Below, piece by piece: positions 1-12,600 of a stretch of 64,000 nt of DNA. The stretch is from Pterobdella sp. o SKG-2022 (lineage: Eukaryota > Annelida > Clitellata > Hirudinida > Piscicolidae), in contig OZ038322.1 of the NCBI GenBank assembly GCA_964035795.1, positions 20,934,674-20,998,673 on the forward strand, in the 5' to 3' direction. The position numbers were made by a program, and so were the translations under genes. Below the pieces are notes generated by a model. It worked only from the letters and a program-made list of their open reading frames with translations. It searched no databases and had not been told where the DNA came from. Within the stretch, counting starts at the first letter, position 1. Each line of letters starts with the position of its first letter.

Positions 1-1328
1 TTGTTTTTTTAGATGGTTTTGTTGAAAAAACTTTCAATGTTAAATTCGAAGTATCTGAAAGTAGAAGAAAACATGAATGAGTTTTGTCAGATCTGGTTTT
101 CATGCAGGCTATGCAAGCTTGAAGTGTAGATTAAATAAATTGAAGAGACTACTTCAATTAACTGTAGAACTTTATTACTTCAATTCACAATTTATTTCAT
201 TTTCAATCCAATTTAACATTATTTTTTTATGATTCATGAAGTTAGGTTTAATAGATTATTAGAGATTTTTAAATAATTACCGTCACAGTGTATTAAACAT
301 AAATCCAACCTTCCATCATTCTGTGTTTTTGAAATGATTTCAAACGTTGTTTATAACAAAAAAAAACTCATTCTTATAAAATATTTTCAAAGGGAGCTTG
401 CGATGTTTTATTTGGAAATCACAAAAGAAGCAGATTGATGTATTTGAAAGCAAATTCATTTGATTCTGATTGAATGCATAATTGCCTATCCATGGAAAGA
501 GCCACTGAACACCTGAGTTCCATATTATGTAACAGCTTTTGAGGCCATTTTCTATTTGCAATATAAACTAACAACTTTTGAAAACTATTAACCAAAATAA
601 CAGTATATTTGCTCCAAAGTTAAAAATTTCATAACCACAGTCGATATCCAGCTAATTTATATGGAAACTTTTGGTGAACTAATTAGGAAATACGAGCTCA
701 TAAAACAAGCGAAAACGATTAAGTGATTTTGAAGGGTGAATATAAGGATTAATAGCAGCCAATCTTGTACGTATCAACGTATATTCATTAAATGTATGTT
801 TAGGCATTAGCGCTTATTAATTCATGAATCTAAATATTAATACAAACCTTTTCTTCGTAATTTCATAGGATACACACTTAGTTTTGCTCTTAAAGCATAA
901 TGATATCAGAAACTTTTGGGATGAACTTTTAATTTTAAGTTTCAAAAACGTTGTGCAGAAAAAAGCTGAGATTTAAGAGAAAAAATGTTTAAACTACAAA
1001 ATATGTTTTTATCGTCTACTGAATTTTGTTATTTGATTCAAATGCACTTTTTGTTCTTTTATTAGTATTTTTAAAACTAATAATATAAATAAAAAATGAA
1101 TCGATTTTCTACAATGCACTTGGATTTGAAAATAAACAAACATTTGAACTGATAAAGGAGAGTAGAATTGTATTACGCTTTATAAACTGCACGTTAGTAT
1201 TGTCTGAGAAACAAGGTATTTGTAATGTAATGCGTAATGCAGTATTTTTAAAGCGCTTTTCCTTATAGATCAAAGCGCTTGCTACAAATTTAATGTAGCG
1301 AAAACACACTGTGGAACAGGTGCTAATT

Positions 1329-1405
1329 GTCGGCCTACGCGGGATCGAACTCGGTAACTTTAGATAATTAGTCTAAGGCTCAACCCTTGAGCTATAGGGG
1401 CCGAC
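1329..1405 (-). pseudogene. tRNA-like sequence (Ile-AAT type), probably degenerate or SINE-derived
   Basis: On the minus strand the ends pair perfectly (GTCGGCC with GGCCGAC). The D arm GCTC/GAGC is intact. A five-pair anticodon stem TTAGA/TCTAA encloses CTAATTA, giving anticodon AAT at 1,367-1,369. The T loop GTTCGATCC is canonical. However, the T stem pairs poorly, and there are too many bases between the acceptor and D stems, as if two G residues were lost from an original 5'-GGCCCCT acceptor partner. This suggests a tRNA-Ile pseudogene or the head of a tRNA-derived SINE rather than a working tRNA. Confidence 0.5.
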
Positions 1406-4400
1406 ATAATTAAATTTGAATAAATTTCTCTGTTGTTTTTGCGAAACGTTCAGTGTTTTTATATTTTAAAAAATTAAAAAAATTTTATGTTGAAACAATT
1501 TTGAAATAATTTTCGCCGCAAAATGTAATTTTGGCTTGTTAAATGTCAATTAGTGGTGGAGTACATTTAGGCATTTTCGGCTTTGAATATGAGAATAAAA
1601 ATTTAATTCAAAAAATTTTCAATGAGTTATTTAAGAATTCTCGATTTAATAATAATTTCAATATGTTTTTCATATTTATTATTTCACCTTCATTTCACCT
1701 TCAAATAAAGAGTATTATTATTGAAACAAAAGATTGTTTTCTCATTATAAATTGAAACTTCATGGCCACAAGTAGATTTTACCTTGAAAATTTTCATGAC
1801 ATTTTAAAATTTATTTTTATCCAAATGTTTATAATTGAGAGAGTAACATTTAGATGTATAAAGATAATGGTTTATCACTAGCCACAATGAAATGGGAATG
1901 TTTGAGAGCACCAATAAATTTTAAGATACAAAGCTTTTTGTAAACAAAGTAACATTTTCGAGTAATACTAAACGTATAAATACTTTTGCCCTGTACATGC
2001 TCTGTTTTGAACTATAAATTTTTGAATTTGTGAAAACTATAAAAACTTTTAAATTAAAAAAAGTTGAGAATTTTTGAAAAATTTCAATTTCATAATGAAC
2101 TTTTGATATATTAGAAAGTATTTCACAGTATTATTTTACGCTGATAGTCGTTAATGTACATATAAAACAAAAAAGCAACTGCCGTAACGCATTTTCATTA
2201 TAAAGAATATTTTCAATATTTTTATATTTAATAAACATTATTTTGAATTTTTCATGATGACTCAAATGCAGACGAATACTCTCAATCGGTCTTGTCTCGC
2301 CATGCAATTGCTTCACACAGCCATTCTCAATACTTTCTCGGTTCATACTTCAAAAGCTAGTTCGAGCTTTAAAACTGTGCTACAGTTTCTGAATTTTTTT
2401 CTTTTTTCTTTCAACCCCATTAGTGATTCTTTTTTTCAGGCTTTCTGAAATCCTCAATTGAAAGGTTCTTAAGGTAATGGGTAGATGCGAAGACACTTCA
2501 TATTTTCTGAAAACATTTCTAACTCCTAAAAGTGTAGGTTTGCAGAATTTTTTTAATGTTGAGTTTTTATATAAAATATTGTTGAAAATTTTTTTTTGTT
2601 TATACAAAAAAAATGACCGAAACACCTCAAACATTTTTTCTTAGCAAAGTGTAAATGAGAAGCAATGACAAGTATTTTTTATTTGTTTTTCATTCGTACT
2701 ATTTAATGCCAAGGTTTGCATAGTTTTTTTCAAAGTTTAGCAGAAGTTATTCATATCTCATCAGTACCATAAAGTGATGTGTTGAAACACAAACGAGCTT
2801 TTTCCTCGTTCAAGTTTTGAATTTCTTTAACGTTCTTTCTCACAATATGTGTCATGAAAAGGCCACAGAATGGTTAAAACAAGATATGTAGTGTGACGAT
2901 GTCAAAAACATATATTTCGGCCTATGCTTACTTTTCAGTTGGACCTTGATAGTATGTTTCAGTTTTTTCAGACAAATGTTTACACTAAGTATTTTGCAAA
3001 AGCAAATAAAATTCCTAATAAGAATTTTGAGTTTTTTTCTAGAAGTAGCAAGTACCGCATTATAGCAAAACTTGTGATTTGAACCTGTCAGACTATGGGT
3101 TTTCTTTGACTTTACATCTTATAGATTCCATAGCATATTTCTAGAGCTCAATTTGTGATAGACGTTTTTATTCACATTAAAATAATGTATCTCATCAGAG
3201 AAAGCAAAAAAAAACCACCAAAAACTTGAGCAGAAGATCAACTTTTTTTCATCACGTTGCAAACATCAAATGGTTTGGGTGAGTTTCTATTGAACTATAA
3301 AGTACTTTGCATGTTGTCAAAGAAGGTCTCCATTAGCTTTGGTGGGCAACTTAGCAGAGTACAAACACTCGTTTTAAATGTTTTTTTAGTTAATGTTTTC
3401 TTGTTTTTTAAACCTTTATAAAGTTTTGAAATGATGAAAGTTACAAAAAACAAAATTTTTGAAAAAGAAATGCAAGTTTGAAAAATGTTATCTTTTATTG
3501 ACGAGTTCACCAAAAGCTCAAAAAAATTTAATTATTCACTAAAACTAAAATGATTGAAGCTTTTTTTTAAACCTTTTTAAACGTTAAAATGAAACTTAAA
3601 GCTTTGTGAGAGTGGTGAGAACGTGGGAGTTTTGAACGCTGCCTGCACATATACGAATAAAACGAGATTTTAAAAAAATTTTTGAATTCAATTTTCGTTA
3701 TAAACGTTTCTCAACAAAAAAAAATTTTAATATGAAACATTCCTTGAATAAAACCTTCAATATTGTAGCCTTTTTAATATGAGACTTTTTCAAAGGCAAA
3801 TCATTTTATTGAGTAAAACAATGTGAAAAAATAGTTCTTTATATACAAAAAATTAATAAAAAATACTGAAATAAAAAGCAAAATATACAAAATAACAACC
3901 TTTTCAGCTCAAAATATTCATATTTATCCGCTTTCGGAATGCCTAGGGCCGAGTAGATTTCAGATATAAAAGCAAAAAATGTCAATTGCAGGGGTTTGGT
4001 TTGAAAAAATAATTACATCTTTTCGAATATTATAAGATTTCATTTTTAAATTCTATTTTATTTAAATATTTTACTTAATTCTCAAAACTATTTCTCCATA
4101 AAAGTTACCTGAGATGATTGTTGAATAATTTATAAGCCTCGACCTTGTAGACTCTAGCCGTACATAGGGAATGTCAATGTTTTCTATTGCTTCAATCTTC
4201 TTGAACATGAAATATAACATTCAAATCAGAAATTATACAAATTTGAAATTCATAAGCTAGAAATTAAAACTTTTTTCAAGACTATATACATTAACTAGAT
4301 TTATAACCACAACGATGTGGATTCTTCCAACAGTTGACATCTACAAAAATCGTTTGGTTTATTCATTATATTCATGTTATTTTGATATATCTGTTTTCGT

Positions 4401-6939
4401 AATGCTAATGTGAAACTGAATATAACGACTATTTTAGAATCATTCAAAATTAAAGTTAATTATTGTTTTTTGTAAGCGCACGTGTAACTCTGCTGGCCAA
4501 AAACCTTTATATGAAAAACTTATATACTGAAAACTGAGTGAAAAAACATACATATAATAGAAATTGAATACTTATATTGAAATAACTTTAGTTTTGATAA
4601 ACTTTTAAAAACTTCGCATATAAATTCAAATGGAAAACCATAGTATCATTACTACGACTATACTAAAATTTAAAATAACCAGAAATTTCTTTTTATAGTC
4701 TAATTTTGTTTTTCATGAAGAATTTTTGATTTCTTTCGAAATTTTTGTAATATTAAATTTCACCTATACCATTTCTAATATTTGTCATTTAGTTTTAATT
4801 AAAACTTTAATTCTTTTGAACAAATAGTTGGAGTTTTTAAAGTAGCTTCCTAAATACATTGCCTTTCAATGCAAACTCAATTTTCGATTAAAATATTCAA
4901 AAATTATGGTCCAACAATACATCTTCCAATTATGAATTTTCTCAAATATTCGCTTCAATAGTTGAAATACTAAATCAAAAATTATTGCACAAAAGATACA
5001 TGTCTGGAAGATTTTTTCTTATTTCTTTTAATTTTAAGCGCCTTAAAATTGATTCATATCTATCAAAGTAGCCAATTAACGAAATAATCTCAACGAAATA
5101 TGATTAATTTGAGTTTTTGTTTTTTATATGAATATATAATCAAGAAAAATTTGTAGCAAAGAGAATTTCACATTATTTTATTTATTCAACTAGACTTTTA
5201 ACTAGTAATCTTGTTATGCTTTTTAATTTTACGCTTGCAGTAGACTATCAAAAATCTATACCTTTTGAGAAGTACTCCTTGTTGTCAATAGAAGCACTGG
5301 GGTTAACAACAACAGCATGGAATTTGAAATTCGCTAACTAAAAGTTACCTATTTTTTTAAAGTATTTGCTTAACCTTAATTTTTTCGATAACAGACGCTT
5401 TTACGATACAATTTCAAAATAAATAAACATAATAAACAGTTCGAATTTTTGTTTTCCAATGTCTCAAAATACGGTATAACCATTTTGGTATTTCACAGAT
5501 GGGTGAAATTAAGAAAAAAACATTGGACGAGAAGAAACTAAATTCCAATTTACAAACTAACGTACGAAGCTTTTGTTAAAAATTGCATTATCAAGTCTAT
5601 GATAAGCTACTTGTGAGAAAAGCTTTGTGAAAAATTTTGTTTACTATAAATTATTGGTTATCATGTTCAATTGCAATATTCAGATAATTTTTAATGATCT
5701 TCATGCTTAAGCACTTGCCACTGATGCTTGAAATGATATCGTGTCTTGAGAAGCAGTTGCTTGTTATATCTCTAATTAGACGATGATACTTAAAGTTTAT
5801 TATTCAATTTTATTTGATTATCTTATAATCTGAATGATGTTTGACTTTTATCCAGAATTAAACTATTTTGAATATATCCAGATGTCAGAATATTCTCTGA
5901 TTTAATAATCTGCAAAGAATTTTGTCATATAGCGACCCACACGGGCACAATTTACACTTATTAAAAATTTAAATTTTATTTTAAAAGTTACTTCCTAATT
6001 TTAAACTCTGGAAAATATTTTTTTAATCTCTAGCTTTTGAAAAAAATTCACTTCTTTTATATGTGATATTTAAAATTTCCATTAAAACTAATGAGGAAAG
6101 TTTTTTGAAAGTTTTGCTTGAAAAACTCTCAAATGAAATATTTTCTGTTTTATTTGAAATTTAGTTGGCGTTATTGATACATCCAGGTTTCTGGTTTTTA
6201 AACACCAACTATAATTAGATTTTCATGAAAAAACCCAAATAATTTTTTTCTGTTACACTGATATCCATATTGTGTTTTTTTGAAAATTTAAATCAATTGA
6301 TAAGAATATAATGGGCAGTTGAATGTTGATTGAATTTGCAATTAGGTTGAAATTACAGAGCTGCAAACTCTGAATTTGCTTTTATTGTAATCTTAATTGT
6401 TGAAATAAAGTTTGAGTGAAAAAACTACTTGAAAACTTATTTATCAAAACTCATATTAGTATTTTTTCATATAAATTCTTTTTCAAACTTTAGGAATAAT
6501 AATTTGTCTGCAGTTGTTTTAGTTTTTGTAGTGTTCTATACTGAAGATCTTCGTTTAAGATGATAGTATGGGTTCCTCTTTTTTTCACTAATTTTTACAA
6601 TAAAACTTAGCACGTTTTGTACATTTTTAAAATGATAAATGAGAAACGCTTAAATAATTAGTTTAAGCATCTACCTATTCAAAAATGCGGTATTTTGAGC
6701 ATTCTAAAAGCTTTAAAAAAATCTTAATTTCAAAATGTTTTAGAAAATTAGAGTGAATTTAAAGTTAAAAGTCTTGCCATCAAAGTTCATTTGAGGAGAA
6801 AATGGGACTTGAAACGAATGTCAGCAGGTTGTATGTATCAAGTTTTACACGCATACATGTTCATTATTTTTTTTATGAATGAAAATATTGACAAAAGAAT
6901 TTCATGAAAGTAATGCAAGATTAGACTAAAAATTTTGTA
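1406..6939. other. Gene-free AT-rich stretch
   Basis: Together with 1-1,328 this is AT-rich DNA in which I see no exon with family conservation, no RNA gene and no clear repeat. Short ORFs of 60-85 codons occur but have random-looking composition (Phe, Ile, Asn, Lys). Confidence 0.6.
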
Positions 6940-7035
6940 TATTCCGGTGTTACTCAAGGATGCTTATTGGACTCCATCTTATTCCTAATCTAAATTAATG
7001 ATTTTTGAAAGTTATTACCATTTGTTCAATAACGC
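6940..7035 (+). pseudogene. Non-LTR reverse transcriptase remnant (palm region)
   Basis: One frame reads SGVTQGCLLDSILFLI, then a stop, INDF, a stop and KLLPF. This matches the conserved LINE reverse transcriptase block GVPQGS-LGP-LF-IYINDL that precedes the catalytic FADD motif. Two stops interrupt it and the catalytic motif cannot be found downstream, so it is an old inactive fragment. Flanking sequence to about 7,480 may be further decayed LINE, but I cannot support a frame there. Confidence 0.6.
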
Positions 7036-7674
7036 ATAAAAAGCAGACCAATCCAAAATAATCTCTATTAGATTTTTTTTATTTTGGGCTAGGTTCATTC
7101 TTATTTGGTGTCAAACAGGTGTCGAAAATCAACTTACCAAAGTTTATCATATAGAAATATGGCATTTTAGAATGGCTGTCTAATCTAACTGATGGATAAC
7201 TATTTTTTTTAAATAAACTCAAATTTCTTGTTTTTGGAGTTTATACGGTTATTTATAGAATTAACGATATTTTATTATACAGTTGTACATATTCAAATGA
7301 AAACACTTTTACGTTTGGCTCGAAAAATTAAAACGGTTGTACATGTCCCAGTAACTTGGGTCGAAAGCTTATTGATACTACTTATAGCATAATTTATAAA
7401 ATGAGCCATTTATTTAGGAAAATTTTTCAAGACCTACAGTTGGAGCAAATATCTAACTTAAGATTATCAAATTCAAGATAGGCCGTTTGCACAATTGGGC
7501 AGTTTGCCTTGCTTTTATCAACTAGGATAATCTGCCAATCCAATTAATGAAAATTTTTAAAGATATTCGCTATCAATTCTAACTATTCAAAGTTTACAAA
7601 AAATTTTGAAAATTTTCTGGTCTAATACGATTTTCTTTCCTCTTGTCACAAGGAAGAAACGGCTACCACCATTA

Positions 7675-7925
7675 TGAGATAACGATGGCGATAGATTGAC
7701 TATGCTTTGAAAAGAAAAGAAGGTTTTACAGTCAAAATAGCTCTACATTGGACACCAAAGGAAAAAAAAACGAAGCCGTCCAAAAACAGCATAGCGTGGA
7801 AACAGAGCTTAAGAAAATGAAGCACACATTGAGGCACCATCAACAAGCTGGTTTGAAAGAGTGTTGGAGGGAAACTTTTTTCTGCTTCTTTATGCGCCAG
7901 TGGGCGTAACAGGCCTTAATAATAA
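7675..7925 (+). pseudogene. LINE ORF2 C-terminal remnant with TAA-repeat tail
   Basis: Translation gives ALKRKEGFTVKIALHWTPK, then a GRPK/TW-like segment, SVETELKKMKHT in another frame, GTINKL, and finally SLCASGRNRP before TAATAATAAT. The order and wording match the C-terminal tail common to many animal non-LTR retrotransposons (IGH-LR, ALTWTPEGKRKRGRPK, W--TVE-ELK-M-HTW, ALCA). Several stops and at least one frameshift make it a dead 5'-truncated copy. It is more GC-rich than its surroundings. Confidence 0.72.
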
Positions 7926-8895
7926 TTTCTACTGTTATCTAGATTATAATAGAAAGACAGCCTTTGACTACAAGCGCCAAAAGTATGATTATTCACAAAA
8001 TTGTTCATTAAATTTTTTTTATACTTTTGTTTAAAAGAAATTTTTTACTTTATACTACGGTTTGTTGTTGTTGAAAGGAAATCTTGTCATTGTCTTTTAT
8101 CAAATTAATCTATCTAAAAGTGTCGGTAAAAAATTTTATTTTGGTCGAAATTATCTTTTTCAACTAATATTCACGCTAATTAAAAAAGTAGAGTGGAGTT
8201 TGTTAGCTTAAAAACTGAATTCATACAACACCACTTTCAAATCTGCTGAATAAGTATCACAAAAATTTTCTTAATCATTAAAAAAATTCACAGCTATTTT
8301 TAGACTAAAAAAAATAAAAATAATTGTAAATCATAAGCTAAGAGCGTTACTAAAATGATGAAAATTTAACAAATCTCCGAAAAATTAATCAAAAAAAGTG
8401 AAAGTAGGAAATACGGTTGCATATACAAATGCAATTTCAAGTGAGATTGACATATGTTCATAAAAGAAAATATTTAGTTCGATTTAAAAATAAAACAAAA
8501 CATCTAGCTCAACTTTTATATCATACTGCGATGCTGTATGGAAAAAAATTTTCAATCGTCATGTGTATTGTATATTGGATAATATGAAGGTTGTATAAAG
8601 CTTTATATTTTGCTGAAATTACATTTCGTTTGCATAAAACACTACCAAAGTTCAATTCTTTACAATAATCTCAACGAATCATGCAATTCAAGAATTTAAA
8701 TAAATGCCTTCGTAAACTTAATACTAAACACTTTTTGAAATATCTCTTTTTAATGGCTAATTTTAATAATGAAATAACTAATAAATGCTTTATCGAGATA
8801 CTTTGATCGATTCATGATATTTTCTATACATTAATTAAAATACAAAAGAAGCTAATGTTTTTGCTAAGTTATCTAACGTTTTATGATAAGTCTAA

Positions 8896-9136
8896 ACTTA
8901 TCGAAATGGAATCTATTTTAATCTTTTTATAAATGTATTAAACCCTATAAATCAGCATGAAACTTTTGGAATAATTAATACAAAACTTTTAAAAATATTA
9001 AAAACTCATAAGTCCCAAAATAATGCACCAAATATTAAAGAAATCCTTAAAAACAACGGGATTAAAATTTATAATGGGTTCTCTAGATTCAATCACCATG
9101 TAACAATACATAACAATGAGAAGAGGTTAAAGTAAC
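8896..9136 (+). other. Open frame without ATG, possible decayed element
   Basis: About 80 codons without a stop begin TYRNGIYFNLFINVLNPI and contain NNGIKIYNGFSRFNHHV, then several stops follow in the same frame. There is no start codon and I do not recognise a family. The composition looks more protein-like than the flanks, so it could be a fragment of a mobile element, but chance in AT-rich DNA cannot be excluded. Confidence 0.2.
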
Positions 9137-9274
9137 TTGTAAAAAGTTGAGGGAAGATTAGTCAAAGATCGAGTTACTAAATAAAACTATAAAAAACTTC
9201 GGAAAACATCAAAATATATTTGCATACTATAAACTAGATCCATTTTAAAAAAGTTTTTCATCTCTGCTATTATA

Positions 9275-9506
9275 TCATCATCATCATTTTATTATAGTCA
9301 GCCAAGGGTCACTGAATTCTTTCCATGACCTAACCATTTCACCCTGTCGTAGCCATCTTTAAGAACTAATCCAAGCCCACGACAAAGGTTTTTCATCAGC
9401 CCTTCCCAGGTTAACCTTGGCCTTCCCCTTCCTCTACTACCTTCAACCTCAAACCTCCACGCCTGCTTGACACAGTCATCATCCCTTTTTCTATGCTCTT
9501 ATAAAT
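9275..9506 (-). mobile_element. 5'-truncated RTE-type LINE 3' end with ATG-repeat tail
   Basis: The minus strand stays open from about 9,506 to the TGA at 9,298-9,300. It reads DDCVKQAWRFEVEGS, RGRGRPRLTWEGL, LGLVLKDGYDRVKW and TLG before the stop. This is the typical C-terminus of RTE-like and related LINE ORF2 proteins (EVEG-R-RGRP--TW, DL--LGL, D-A-DR-KW). The short 3' region ends in (ATG)n repeats at 9,275-9,290, a tail type common in RTE elements. No stop or frameshift interrupts about 70 codons, so the insertion may be fairly young. It lies just downstream of transporter copy A. Confidence 0.75.
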
Positions 9507-9682
9507 TATCGTGAAAATTCATTTCTAAGATTATCTTTCATATGTGTTAAATTCTATCCAAAAAAATACGTTATATTTTATAAAATCTCAAAATATTAAA
9601 AAGTCATGACTTAACTAAAATCCAACACAACATCAAATTTATAATTTAACATTAAAAATAAAAAAAGGTTGATGAAAAAAAC

Positions 9683-12600
9683 CTAAGGTTGTTTTCGACT
9701 AAAAACAAATAGAAAGATGGTCAACAAAGCAAACAATGATCCCACGATACACATAATACCAGTGACAACAAAAGTGACGGTGTAGTCATAATTATCGTAA
9801 AGAAAACCTGTTGGTGATTCAGAACAAATATTTCAACAAAATTAATGAAAAGCTTGATGAATAAAAAAAACTTTTAAACAAAACAACCTCCAAATGGGGT
9901 ACTGATCAGGCAACCAGCTCCAGAAAACACCGCAAACAAGATTTGTCCTTGGGGTAACCTTTCTAGGCCTACGAGGCCTAGAGTTATAACACTCAAAAAA
10001 CTAGTAAAAAAGCCTGAAATTTTCCAAGTTACAATATTAATTTCAAAAAATATTGAAAATAAAGTAAACAAATTGCTAGTTTTGAAATAATTTATCTATT
10101 AAAAAATCTAACCCATAAAAATGCTATAAACTGCAGAGATGAGAAGCACCGAGATGAATGACTTGAAAAAGGGACTGGCAATTTGAATGAAAGCACAAGC
10201 CATTGTGGATAACGTGAAGACTCCCAGATGCATAATGACAGGCTGTACTTTATCCACTCGATTAAACAAGGTCAACAAGAGACAAGTGTTAAAGCATTTT
10301 GTACAAGCTGACACTGATGCCACCACCATTGGGAAATACGAGGATTGCTCTTTTGATATGCCTTTTGAAATGATTTTACTCATTAGTAAATAATGACCAA
10401 AAAACTATGTAAAACGTGGAATTTTTGATTTATCTTCCTTAAATCGGTGCCATGAATCTTAATTGATTTTATTTTTATTACACAAATTATAAAACATTTT
10501 ACTCTGATAATATTAATATTTCACTTTTAATATTTGTACTTGCTTTGATCTTGAGAACGTTTTTTTATGATGTCATCTTGAAAAAATCTACTTATCCACC
10601 TATTTTTTCCACTTTATATTTTCAGAAAATTTTCTCACATTTTAAAAACATTTTTCTTGGAAATTATTTAAATAAATTTTAGGAAATACCCAAAAAAATT
10701 TTGAAATATGTTTAAATACGTTTTAGAAAACATCCAAAAAATTTTTGATAAACCCTGAAATTTTTATATCACTGATAACTGGTACAAACTCACTCCTTTA
10801 ATTTAAACTGAAATCTTTTGGTTCAATTTAGCCAAACTCAATCCCATACTTGTTTAGGTTTGTCTTTGAAGTTGAATCTACTTTGTTTTGAGGACAATAT
10901 AAGGATTCACCTTTTATGCCTTTCAATGATAGGTTCGACAAATAAAATTGTCAAGTTAGCTCTACATCAACAACATCTACCAGCCCAGAAAACTTAGATA
11001 ATGACTGTTTTTACTGATCAATTTTGTTGAATATCATATATTGTTAATAAACCATACTGAGACTTAATTACCTCTTTCTAATCATTAACTAATTTAATGC
11101 ATTATTTAAAATAACTAAATGAGAAAATAAACAATAGTAACCTAATGTGAGCATCCATCTAGGCCCGTGCTGCAAGAACGTCATAAAACTTATATGAATG
11201 ATGAAGATCGCTGCAAAAAATGAGGATTAATCGAATTTCATACTGAAAAATGTAACTAGTTTTATAAATAAATTGAAATATACAAATGCGCCTCACACAC
11301 GAAATAGCACAAGGTCTTGGGATCTTTCAATGTAATTGACAGCTTTTTGATGTATAACTGAACTGAATTGGAAGACTTATCATTATCGCACTGGGATTCT
11401 CTTCGGCTTGAAGTAAGAAGTATGTCTTGTTTATTAGTGTCAGAATGTAATTTATCATGATGCTCTTCTAGTAACATCTTTTCTTCTGTCGTAATTTCTT
11501 CAACAACGACTCCGGTGTCATTTTTTTCTTTTGAATTTTTGATGTTGTCATATAATTTATTATATTCAACTTCATCAACATCAATAGGTAAAATATCTTT
11601 CATTTCTGAGCCAAGACTTTTAAAATTTTTAGACTCTTTCTTTTTAATGCCATTAGCTTCAACTTCGTTGTTAGAAGAATATATGTATGAATCTTTAAGG
11701 AAGAGAACACAAAGAGGAACAAAATGAAGGTTGATACAAGCATATAAAATTAACACGTATTTCCAAGGCCAGGGGCTAGGATAAAATCTAAAATTTGGAT
11801 AATCCATTAAAAACAATGAAAACTATCTTTTATTGTGATAGTTTTAAAAAAATAGATTTCATTTATCTGTACTGAATCCAAGCGTATAGAATTTCACTAA
11901 AGCGAGACAGACTCGTCAGTACCCCTCTAAAATAACTAGTCTAAAAATCCCTATCATGAAAAGAATTTTTTAATATTAAGAAGGATTTTTTAAACGAATA
12001 GAAAGTTTAAATAAAAAAATTTGAAACGTGTACAGACAATATGAAAAATAATTCAACTTTGTACATAGATTAAACATGAGTTCTTTCAATAAGAATGTTT
12101 TTCAAAAACTAAGACAGTATCAATAAACTGCCTGCTTTTAGCTCAAATTATTGAGACGTGTGAAGCTTCTATGATTTAGTTATTTATATTTATTAACGAT
12201 TATTTTGCTGAATCATAAAATAACGACAAAATTTGAATTTTTTATTTTGACAAAGCTTTTCGATATATTCTATATCATCATGAGTTTTGTCGTCTCTTCA
12301 TGATTCACAATTTTGAGACTTATTGTTCACACAATTATTTTTCTGTCTTTAAACAAAAAACTTCTCTTATAACGCAAAGCTTCGAACTTTTACAATACTA
12401 TTAGATAGATATCAATTAGCCAATAAACACAAGGGTCTATGAAGCTTTTCGTAAACAGAGCATACATTATCAAGTATTCGATAAGGTTCATCATTAAATA
12501 ATTTTTTGTGTTTTTGTCTAATGCAAAACTATTGGTGCTGAGTAAATTTTGCATTTATTAATTTAGCTTGAAAAATCTTTTTATCAATCTCAAAAATTTA

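Noticed and set aside
10187..10393. Plus-strand ORF opposite transporter exon 7, with a similar one at 17,510-17,725
   Set aside because: Both are antisense shadows; the similarity between them reflects paralogy of the coding strand.
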